Origin: Bradyrhizobium ottawaense
GTDB taxonomy: Bacteria > Pseudomonadota > Alphaproteobacteria > Rhizobiales > Xanthobacteraceae
Direction: 5' to 3'
NCBI RefSeq assembly: GCF_002278135.3
Contig: NZ_CP029425.2
Location: 2,456,001-2,520,000, forward strand
DNA length: 64,000 bases
In this document: one piece after another, positions 17,149-24,608 of the stretch
Position numbering within the stretch: position 1 is the first letter of the stretch
Layout: each line of letters starts with the position of its first letter
Position numbers and translations under genes: made by a program
Notes under the pieces: generated by a model
The model's database searches: none
The model's input: only the letters and a program-made list of their open reading frames with translations
Told to the model about the DNA's origin: nothing

Positions 17149-18459
17149 ATGCGCCTGCGCATGGCTGCCCGATTGGTACGTGGGCTGGTGATCGCGATAT
17201 CCGCGACGAGCCTGGCGGTGGCCGCCCAGGCTCAGGACAAGAAGATCAAGATCGGCGTCGTTTTTGATTTGACCGGACCTCTGGCCGGCGGCGGTTCCGA
17301 ACTCGGCTATATCGGCGCAAAGATCATCCTCGACCATTTCGCCAGGACGGGCGTCGAAGGCTACAAGATCGAGGCGGTCTATGCCGATGCGCAGAGCAAG
17401 CCCGACATCGCCATCAACGAATCCGTCCGCCTGCTCGAGCAGGAGAAGGTCGACATGGTGCTCGGCTTCTTCTCCTCGGCGCAGTGCGTGCCGGTGGCCG
17501 CTCGCGTCGAGCAGCTCAAGAAGTTCATGTGGATGACGACCTGCATCTCGTCCGCCGTGTTCAACGAGAAGGGCTACAAATACGTTTTCCGCCCACAGGC
17601 CAGCGGCGACCAGTTCGGCATGATGACGATGGACTTCATCGCGCAGAACGCCAAGGCGAAGTTCGACAAGGAGCCAAAGGACCTGCGCGTCGCCATCATC
17701 CACGAGGACGGCGCCTATGGCGTCGACGTCTCGAAGGGCAACGAAGCAGGCGCGAAGAAAGCCGGCTTCAACGTCGTGATGAAGGAGGGCTATTCGGCGA
17801 CCGCGCCCGATCTCTCCGCGCTGGTGACCAAGCTGAAGCGCGCCAAGCCCGACGTGATCTTCCACACCGGCTACAACCCTGACATCACGCTGCTGCTCCG
17901 CCAGGCCCGCGAGCAGGGCCTGAAGTTCGGCGCGCTGATGGGGCATGGCGCGGGTTACGGCGTCTATGAGAAGTTGAAGGAAGGCATGGGGGCGGATGCC
18001 ACCTACATCTTCAACACCGACCCGATCTCGATCTGGCTCGCCAACCAGAAGACCATGGATCCGAAGCTTCCGCCCGTGATCAAGATGGTCGGCGAGGAGT
18101 TCGACAAGATCAGGCCGGGCGTTGCCATCCGTTCCGCCCATGTCGGCATCGGCGCGTCCAATACTTACGTGTTCATGGCCGACGTGCTGCCGCGCGCGAT
18201 CAAGAAGTACGGCGGCGTCGATCCCGAGGCGCTGCGCAAGGCGGCGCTCGACACCGACATCCCCGAAGGCGGCACCATGCTCGGCTTCGGCGTGAAGTTC
18301 TACGGCGAGGGCAGCCCCATGGCCGGGCAGAACGAGCGCTCGTTCCCCGTCGTGATCCAGTACATCGACGACAAATCCTCCGTGGTGTGGCCGAAGAGCC
18401 AGGCGCAGCGCGAAGCCGTGCTGCCGCTGCCGAAAGGCACCACCTACAGCAACCAATAG
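17149..18459 (+). CDS. Liv-type ABC transporter substrate-binding protein
   Basis: 436 residues; ATG 17149 lies five bases after GGGAGG. A signal peptide ends near AAQAQD. The mature part is a type I periplasmic binding fold (KIKIGVVFDLTGPLAGGGSE at its start; VAIIHEDGAYGVDVSKGNEA in the middle). It belongs to the Peripla_BP_6 class used for branched-chain amino acids, amides, urea and aromatic acids. It is the first gene of an operon containing every subunit of the importer. A clear paralogue without transporter genes is at 60021-61331. Confidence 0.92.
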   Translation: MRLRMAARLVRGLVIAISATSLAVAAQAQDKKIKIGVVFDLTGPLAGGGSELGYIGAKIILDHFARTGVEGYKIEAVYADAQSKPDIAINESVRLLEQEKVDMVLGFFSSAQCVPVAARVEQLKKFMWMTTCISSAVFNEKGYKYVFRPQASGDQFGMMTMDFIAQNAKAKFDKEPKDLRVAIIHEDGAYGVDVSKGNEAGAKKAGFNVVMKEGYSATAPDLSALVTKLKRAKPDVIFHTGYNPDITLLLRQAREQGLKFGALMGHGAGYGVYEKLKEGMGADATYIFNTDPISIWLANQKTMDPKLPPVIKMVGEEFDKIRPGVAIRSAHVGIGASNTYVFMADVLPRAIKKYGGVDPEALRKAALDTDIPEGGTMLGFGVKFYGEGSPMAGQNERSFPVVIQYIDDKSSVVWPKSQAQREAVLPLPKGTTYSNQ

Positions 18460-18474
18460 CGGCGGAGTGCTCTG

Positions 18475-19242
18475 GTGCTGGAGGTCAGTGGGCTGGTGAA
18501 GCGGTTCGGCGGCTTCACCGCCGTCAACAACGTGTCGTTTCGGGTTGATCAGGGCGAGATCCTCGGCCTGATCGGCCCCAACGGTTCGGGCAAGAGCACG
18601 ATCTTCAACATGCTCTCCGGCACGCTGGCGCCGACATCGGGCTCGATCGTGTTCGGCGGCTCCGAGATCGCGGGCCTCGCCCCGCACCGGATCATCAACA
18701 GCGGCGTCGGCCGCACCTTCCAGATTCCGCGGCCGTTCCGCCGCCTGACCATCTTCGAGAACGTCGCGCTCGCCGGCTTTTACGGCCAGGGCCGCCACAG
18801 CCGCGTCAAGGCCGAGGAAGCGGCCGAACGGTCACTCGCGATGGTCGGCCTGCCGACCGATCGCCATGCCAGCGTCGACGGTCTCGGCGCAGCGGGGTTG
18901 AAGAAGCTCGAGCTTGCGAAAGCGCTCGCCACGGCGCCGAAGCTGCTGCTGGCCGACGAGAGCCTCGGCGGTCTCGACGAAACCGAGATGGATCAGGCCG
19001 CCGACATGTTGCGAAACATCCGCGACGAGCTCGGCATCACCATCATCTGGGTCGAGCACATCATGGGCGTGCTGATGCGCGTCGTCGATCGCGTCATGGT
19101 GCTCGATCACGGCGAGAAGATCTCGGAAGGCTTGCCGAGCGCGGTCGCGGGCGATCCGCGCGTGATCGAGGTCTATCTCGGCACCGATGCCGAGACCACG
19201 CAGGCCGCGGCCGCCGAAGCGCGCCGCCGCGCGGGAGGCTAG
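18475..19242 (+). CDS. Liv-type ABC transporter ATP-binding protein (LivG class)
   Basis: 255 residues, GTG start preceded by GGAG. Walker A is GPNGSGKST. The signature region reads GLGAAGLKKLELAKAL, so the usual LSGGQ is replaced, and Walker B reads LLLADESLGGLDE, with Ser in place of the usual Pro. These departures occur in a LivG-like subgroup and do not by themselves mean the protein is inactive. It lies 15 bases after the binding protein and 2 bases before the second ATPase. Confidence 0.9.
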   Translation: MLEVSGLVKRFGGFTAVNNVSFRVDQGEILGLIGPNGSGKSTIFNMLSGTLAPTSGSIVFGGSEIAGLAPHRIINSGVGRTFQIPRPFRRLTIFENVALAGFYGQGRHSRVKAEEAAERSLAMVGLPTDRHASVDGLGAAGLKKLELAKALATAPKLLLADESLGGLDETEMDQAADMLRNIRDELGITIIWVEHIMGVLMRVVDRVMVLDHGEKISEGLPSAVAGDPRVIEVYLGTDAETTQAAAAEARRRAGG

Positions 19243-19244
19243 GC

Positions 19245-19949
19245 ATGCTGGAGCTCCGCGCCGTCAATGCCGGCTATGGCACGTTCCAGGCGCTGTTCGA
19301 TGTCAATCTCGACGTGAAGGCCGGCGAAGCCGTCGGCGTCATCGGCCCCAATGGCGCCGGCAAGACCACTCTGATGCGTGTCATCTCCGGCCTGATCCGG
19401 CCCTCGCGCGGGTCGATCCGGATGGAGGGGGCCGACGTCGTGGCAACGCCGCCGCACAAGATCGTCAGCCTCGGGATTGCGCATGTGCCGGAGAACCGGC
19501 GATTGTTTCCGCAGCTCTCGGTCGACGACAATCTCAAGATGGGGGCCTTCATGAAGGAGGCGCGCAGCCACTATGCCGATCGGCTCGAAGTGGTGTTCGG
19601 CCTGTTTCCGCGCCTGAAGGAACGGCGCCACCAGATGGCGGGCACCATGTCCGGCGGCGAGCAGCAGATGTGCGCGATCGGCCGCGCGCTGATGTCCAAT
19701 CCAAAGCTGCTGCTGCTCGACGAGCCCTCGGCGGGGTTGGCGCCGGTCGTGGTGCAGCAGGTGTTCGAGCTGGTGAAGCGGATCCGCGCCAGCGGGCTGA
19801 CCGTGCTGATCGTGGAGCAGAACGTGCAGCAGGTGCTGAAAGTGGTCGATCGCGCCTATCTGATCGAGGCGGGCACCATCCGGGCATCCGGCACGTCCGC
19901 CGAGATGCTGGCGAGCGACACGGTCAAGGAAGCGTATCTCGGGGTGTGA
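19245..19949 (+). CDS. Liv-type ABC transporter ATP-binding protein (LivF class)
   Basis: 234 residues with Walker A GPNGAGKTT, canonical signature MSGGEQQMCAIGRALM and Walker [14 protein letters not shown]. It has the usual LivF length and lacks the longer C-terminus of LivG. Together with the preceding ATPase it would form a heterodimer driving the LivH/LivM pore. Confidence 0.93.
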   Translation: MLELRAVNAGYGTFQALFDVNLDVKAGEAVGVIGPNGAGKTTLMRVISGLIRPSRGSIRMEGADVVATPPHKIVSLGIAHVPENRRLFPQLSVDDNLKMGAFMKEARSHYADRLEVVFGLFPRLKERRHQMAGTMSGGEQQMCAIGRALMSNPKLLLLDEPSAGLAPVVVQQVFELVKRIRASGLTVLIVEQNVQQVLKVVDRAYLIEAGTIRASGTSAEMLASDTVKEAYLGV

Positions 19950-19955
19950 GGGGGC

Positions 19956-20837
19956 ATGCAGGCATTCTTGGACATCTTCGACATCTACCTGCTGGAGGCC
20001 GTGATCAACGGCATCCTGCTCGGCGGCGTGCTGGCGCTGCTCGCGCTCGGGCTGAACCTGATCTTCGGCGTCATCGACGTGACCTGGATCTGCTATGCCG
20101 AGCTGGTGATGATCGGCATGTACGCCATGTATTTCATGGTGCAGTATTACGGCGTCAGCTATTTCGTCGCCGCCCCCTTCACCATCCTGCTGGTCGCGAT
20201 CCTCGGCGCGGCGCTGCATTACCTCGTGATCGCGCCGCTGCTGACCGCGCCGCCGATCAACCAGCTGCTTGCCACCGGCGGCGTGCTGTTCGTGCTGCAG
20301 AGCTTTGCCACGGTCGCCTTCGGCATCGACTTCCGCAATCTCGGCATCCGCCTGCCGGTGCTCGCCCTCGGCGACATGAACTTTAGTTACGCGCGACTCC
20401 TGTCATTTTTGGCGGCGCTGGTCGGCATGGTCGCGGTCTATCTGTTCATGACCCGCACCTTCACCGGCACCGCGATCCGCGCCATCTCGCAGGACCGGCA
20501 GATCATGGCGCTGATGGGCGTCGACACCAAGCGGATCTATCTCATCACCTCTGCAATCGGCGGCGGGTTGGCCGGGCTCGCCGCCTGCCTCCTGGTGCTG
20601 CAATATGACGTGCATCCCTTCGTCGGCCTCTCCTTTGGGCCTATCACCTTTCTGATCTGCGTGCTCGGTGGACTCGGCAATTTCATCGGCGGCTTCATCG
20701 CAGCCTTCGTGTTCGCCGAGATCATCTCGCTCGGCGGCCTGTTCTCCGATCTGGAATGGGGCTATGTGCTCGCCTTCGCCTTCTTCATCGTCATGATGTT
20801 CATCCGGCCCGCGGGCCTGCTCGCGAGGCGCCGATGA
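19956..20837 (+). CDS. Liv-type ABC transporter permease (LivH class)
   Basis: 293-residue inner-membrane protein with about eight hydrophobic helices. The opening INGILLGGVLALLALGLNLI and the loop RAISQDRQIMALMGVD (EAA-like) are typical LivH features. Its last four bases overlap the start of the next permease gene (ATGA). Confidence 0.93.
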   Translation: MQAFLDIFDIYLLEAVINGILLGGVLALLALGLNLIFGVIDVTWICYAELVMIGMYAMYFMVQYYGVSYFVAAPFTILLVAILGAALHYLVIAPLLTAPPINQLLATGGVLFVLQSFATVAFGIDFRNLGIRLPVLALGDMNFSYARLLSFLAALVGMVAVYLFMTRTFTGTAIRAISQDRQIMALMGVDTKRIYLITSAIGGGLAGLAACLLVLQYDVHPFVGLSFGPITFLICVLGGLGNFIGGFIAAFVFAEIISLGGLFSDLEWGYVLAFAFFIVMMFIRPAGLLARRR

Positions 20838-21868
20838 TGGGGCAAGGGATGATCGAGCAACGGCGGCTTGCAGCATGGGGGATTGGGCTGGCGGCGCTGG
20901 TCGCGCTGCCCTTCGTCTATCGCGATCCCTATCATCTGCACATCCTGGTGCTGATCCTGATCTGGTCGTTCGCTTATACGTCGTGGTCGATGATGGGGCG
21001 GTTCGGCCTCGTCTCGCTCGGCCATGGCGGCTTCATGGGGATCGGCGCCTATGTCACCGCGCTGCTCTGGAACCACCTCGGCGTGTCGCCCTGGATCGGC
21101 ATTCCCGTCAGCATGGTCGCGGCCGGCGCACTGGCGCTGATCGTCGGCTACCCGTGCTTCCGCTTCCGCATCACCGGACACTATTTTGTTCTGGTGACGC
21201 TGGCGCTGTCAGGCATCGTGCTCCAGGTCATCACGGCGACGCGCGACTACACCGGCGGCTCGCTCGGATACACGCCGAATCGAACCTCGGGCAACAAGCT
21301 GCTGGCACTGCAGTTCGACGACAAGATCACCTGGTATCTGATTGCGCTCGGGGTCTGGCTGTTCGGCATCGTGGTCTGGCACTGGGTCGACCGCAGCATG
21401 AGCCGCTACGCGCTGGAGGCGATCTCGGAGGACGAGGACGCAGCGGCCGCCGCCGGCGTCGACGTCACCGCGGAGAAGCTGAAGATCACGCTGCTCAGTG
21501 CCCTGATGACGGCGCTTGCGGGCGCGATCTACTGCCAGTACCAGATGTTCATCACGCCCGACACCGTCAGCGGCATCGCGGTATCGCTCCAGATGGTGTT
21601 CGCAGCCATCGTCGGCGGCCTGTTCGTCTCGCTCGGCCCGACCTTCGGCGCCGTGATCACCATCCTGCTGGCGGAAACCCTTCGCATCGGCTTCGGCACC
21701 AAGGCGGTCGGCTGGGACAACCTCGTCTATGGCGTGCTGCTGGTCCTTTTCATCATATTCCTTCCCAAGGGCATCCTTGGTAGCGTGCTCGACCGATTGA
21801 AGCCGCAACGCAAGGTGCCCCGCGCTCATGAGCAAGAAGCCGTCCAAATCGCTCGCCCAGGAACTTGA
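20834..21868 (+). CDS. Liv-type ABC transporter permease (LivM class)
   Basis: 344-residue membrane protein with about nine hydrophobic helices; motifs GLVSLGHGGFMGIGAYVTAL and EAISEDEDAAAAAGVD are characteristic of LivM. The ATG overlapping the LivH stop is chosen; ATGs at 20837 and 20849 are alternatives. The last 41 bases overlap the start of the PPK2 gene in another frame, an unusually long overlap. Confidence 0.92.
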   Translation: MMGQGMIEQRRLAAWGIGLAALVALPFVYRDPYHLHILVLILIWSFAYTSWSMMGRFGLVSLGHGGFMGIGAYVTALLWNHLGVSPWIGIPVSMVAAGALALIVGYPCFRFRITGHYFVLVTLALSGIVLQVITATRDYTGGSLGYTPNRTSGNKLLALQFDDKITWYLIALGVWLFGIVVWHWVDRSMSRYALEAISEDEDAAAAAGVDVTAEKLKITLLSALMTALAGAIYCQYQMFITPDTVSGIAVSLQMVFAAIVGGLFVSLGPTFGAVITILLAETLRIGFGTKAVGWDNLVYGVLLVLFIIFLPKGILGSVLDRLKPQRKVPRAHEQEAVQIARPGT

Positions 21869-22757
21869 CCGCTACATCACGCCGTTCCGCTACGACGGCT
21901 CGGGCAAGTTTCATCTCAAGGCGCACAAGACCGACGAGAAAGGCGATCTCGACAAGGAGAAGGCGCTGGCGATTCTCGACGCCAACAAGAAGCGGCTGAT
22001 CGGGTTTCAGGAGAAGCTCTATGCCCAGGACCGCTGGTCGCTGCTGATCGTGTTCCAGGCCATGGATGCCGGCGGCAAGGACAGCGCCATCAAGGCGATC
22101 TTCGAGGGCATCAATCCGCAGGGATGCGAGGTCCATGCCTTCAAGGCGCCGAGCAGCAAGGAGCTCGACCACGATTTCCTCTGGCGCCACGCGATCGCGC
22201 TGCCCGAGCGTGGCCATATCGGCATCTTCAACCGCTCCCATTACGAGGAATGCCTGGTGACGCGCGTGCACCCGGAGATCCTCGCCAAGGAGAAGCTGCC
22301 GCAAAAGCTCGTCACCAAGAACATCTGGAAGGAGCGGTTCGAGGACATCTCGGCGTTCGAGCGCTACCTCTGCCGTAACGGCACCGTGGTGCTGAAGTTC
22401 TTCCTCAACGTGTCCAAGGACGAGCAGCGCGAGCGCTTCCTCGATCGGCTGGAGGATCCGGCCAAGCAGTGGAAGTTCTCCATGGACGACATCAAGGAGC
22501 GCGCGCTGTGGCCGCGCTACCAGGCGGTCTATCAGGACATCGTCCGGCACACCTCGACGCCTCATGCGCCGTGGTACGTCGTGCCCGCGGACCACAAATG
22601 GTTCGCGCGCGTCGTGATCGGCTCGGTGATCAATGCCGCGCTCGAAAAGCTCGACCTGCGTTTCCCCCGCGCCGACAAGGCCTCGGTGACCGAGTTCGAG
22701 CAAGTGCGCAAGGCCTTGGAGAAAGAGGGGACGGGAGGCAAGAAGAAAGCAAAGTGA
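21828..22757 (+). CDS. ppk2: Polyphosphate kinase 2 family protein
   Basis: 309 residues, the size of single-domain PPK2 enzymes that phosphorylate nucleotides with polyphosphate. The Walker A-like VFQAMDAGGKDSAIKAIFEG lies at about residues 75-94, and the Walker B region is IGIFNRSHYEECLVTRVHP with its acidic residues. KMWKERFEDI-type and FFLNVSKDEQRERFLDRL segments complete the fold. Whether it favours ADP, AMP or GDP cannot be read reliably. It overlaps livM by 41 bases and the patatin gene by 4. Confidence 0.92.
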   Translation: MSKKPSKSLAQELDRYITPFRYDGSGKFHLKAHKTDEKGDLDKEKALAILDANKKRLIGFQEKLYAQDRWSLLIVFQAMDAGGKDSAIKAIFEGINPQGCEVHAFKAPSSKELDHDFLWRHAIALPERGHIGIFNRSHYEECLVTRVHPEILAKEKLPQKLVTKNIWKERFEDISAFERYLCRNGTVVLKFFLNVSKDEQRERFLDRLEDPAKQWKFSMDDIKERALWPRYQAVYQDIVRHTSTPHAPWYVVPADHKWFARVVIGSVINAALEKLDLRFPRADKASVTEFEQVRKALEKEGTGGKKKAK

Positions 22758-23791
22758 CAGCCAATCGGACCGCCGACCGCAAGACCGTCAATTTCGCGCT
22801 CCAGGGCGGCGGCGCGCACGGCGCCTTCGTCTGGGGCGTGCTCGACCAGGTGCTCGAAGACGGCAGGCTCGCGATCGAGGCGGTCAGCGCGACCAGTGCC
22901 GGCGCCATGAATGCGGTGGCGATGGCTTCCGGCATGGCGCACGGGGGTGCGGAGGCCGCGCGGGAGAGCCTGCACGCATTCTGGTACGAAGTGTCTCGCA
23001 TGGACATGGCGTACGATTTGATGTCGCCGTTGAACCAGTGGATCCAGGCCCTGAAGCTGCCGCCGGAATATCATCCGGTTCACGCCGTCATCCACACGTT
23101 GACGCACACGCTGCCGCCGGGTCTGCTCAATCCCTTTCATTTCAATCCGCTCCGGTCGCTCTTGCAGCGCGTCGTCGATTTCGACCGGCTCAATTCCTCG
23201 CCCGAGGCGCCGCAACTGTTCCTCAACGCGACCAACGTCCGCACCGGCAAGATCAAGGTATTTCAGAGCCCGCATCTCACCGCGGAGACCGTGCTGGCCT
23301 CGGCCTGCCTGCCGCCCTATTTCCAGGCCGTCGAGATCGACGGCGAGCATTATTGGGACGGCGGCTACCTCGGCAATCCCGCGATCTTTCCGCTGATCTA
23401 CCGCAAGGGCAGCCACGACGTCATCGTCGTGCAGGTCACGGCGATCCGGCGCGACGAGCTGCCGACGAGCGCGGCCGACGTCCTCCATCGCATCAACGAG
23501 ATCAGCTTCAATTCGTCCCTGATGCGCGAGATGCGCGCGATCGCCTTCGCCACACGGCTGATCGATGATGGCGAGCTCGACAGCGGCAAGCACAGCCGCA
23601 TGTACATGCACTGGATCGGCAACGACCAGCTGATGTCGCAGCTCGGCACGGCCACGCAATTCCATCCCGAATGGAGCCTGTTGTGCCGCCTGCGCGACGA
23701 GGGCCGTTCGGCGGCGCGAAGCTGGCTGGCGCGCAACTTCGACCGGGTCGGGATGGCCTCGACGGTGGACCTGGCCGACATGTTTCTCTAG
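22754..23791 (+). CDS. Patatin-like phospholipase
   Basis: 345 residues from a GTG that overlaps the PPK2 stop (GTGA). The oxyanion loop ALQGGGAHGAFVWGVLD comes first. The nucleophile elbow reads SATSAGAMNA (Ser at about residue 48), with Ala where the GxSxG motif normally has its first Gly. The catalytic Asp lies in WDGGYLGNPAIFPL. These features make a cytosolic Ser-Asp lipid hydrolase likely. Tight coupling to PPK2 implies co-expression. Confidence 0.9.
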   Translation: MTANRTADRKTVNFALQGGGAHGAFVWGVLDQVLEDGRLAIEAVSATSAGAMNAVAMASGMAHGGAEAARESLHAFWYEVSRMDMAYDLMSPLNQWIQALKLPPEYHPVHAVIHTLTHTLPPGLLNPFHFNPLRSLLQRVVDFDRLNSSPEAPQLFLNATNVRTGKIKVFQSPHLTAETVLASACLPPYFQAVEIDGEHYWDGGYLGNPAIFPLIYRKGSHDVIVVQVTAIRRDELPTSAADVLHRINEISFNSSLMREMRAIAFATRLIDDGELDSGKHSRMYMHWIGNDQLMSQLGTATQFHPEWSLLCRLRDEGRSAARSWLARNFDRVGMASTVDLADMFL

Positions 23792-24015
23792 GCCGCAAAA
23801 ACTACGAAGACGACCCCATGCACAGTAGCCGGGCGCAGCGGAATCAATGGCTTGCCGGCGAGTGTCATATGAATGCTGATTTTGCGAAATCGAGTTGACG
23901 CGGCGGGGCAAAACAGGGACTTGATGTCACCACGCCTATCCAGGGAACCGGCACATTCAAATGTGATCCCTCACATCATTGATCCCGCTTGACAGTGTTG
24001 TGGCACAGGAGGAGC

Positions 24016-24138
24016 ATGCCGATGGTCGCAACAAGCGACGCGCAACGTCCACCTCATGAGCAAGGGGAGGTCTATGACTCCACCTCCGCAAATCCAGCCG
24101 CGTTAAGTGCGATGGAGCTCGTTCGGACTATCGCATAG
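24016..24138 (+). CDS. Possible small protein of 40 residues
   Basis: ATG 24016 follows AGGAGG (24007-24012) with ideal spacing, and a TTGACA lies 20-odd bases further upstream. The 40-residue product begins MPMVATSDAQRPPHEQGE and ends in AMELVRTIA; it is hydrophilic, with no membrane segment. No homologue is recognised. The translation signal is the main support. Confidence 0.4.
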   Translation: MPMVATSDAQRPPHEQGEVYDSTSANPAALSAMELVRTIA

Positions 24139-24319
24139 CGGCGGAAAACCGCGAACGGCACGCCGGGTCAAGGTTTAGCGGGCTGCATCAGTGAGGCATA
24201 GCCCCTACCTTCCCGGCGCTGTATTTTGCATCACATCGATCATGTCCGGATGGCCGTGACGAGGCCGGCCGCGACAGGTGGTTTTGACATCCTGCCTTTC
24301 TCCTCCACCTTCCTCCTTG

Positions 24320-24351
24320 CCGTCATTCCGGGCCGCCTCCCGGAATGACGG
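24320..24351. repeat. Perfect 13-bp inverted repeat
   Basis: CCGTCATTCCGGG (24320-24332) and CCCGGAATGACGG (24339-24351) flank a 6-base loop. It resembles the short 'CGGAATGACG' palindromes scattered in rhizobial genomes and could form a stable hairpin in RNA. Confidence 0.65.
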
Positions 24352-24608
24352 AGGGTGTTGCTTGGCAGGTCGGCTGGCCCGAGCGCGCGCCTCGAAGGAT
24401 GGCCGCAGCGCAATTGCCAGGCAACTGACCTGCGCCGATGTTGCGGTTCCCGATCTTCGCATTGCGGCAAATGCCAAGAGAATGTCGCCTCAAAGGCCTA
24501 CTTCCGACACAGGCCCCGGGCGAATAGCTGCGATCCGACATGACGCATGTGCTTCGGCGGTGACGGTCCCGACGCCGCCGGCTCATTCATTTTTTCCAGG
24601 GAATCCTC

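Larger units (their letters stand above)
23792..24608. other. Long intergenic region with a small ORF and a palindrome
   Basis: About 800 bases between the patatin and MscS genes. It holds a TTGACA at 23989-23994, a small frame with a strong ribosome-binding site (24016-24138), and a perfect palindrome at 24320-24351. The rest shows nothing recognisable, and no tRNA-like structure was noticed. Confidence 0.5.

Noticed and set aside
16357..18798. An 813-codon minus-strand open frame
   Set aside because: Antisense to the NUDIX and binding-protein genes, with the same His/Arg/Asp-rich composition.
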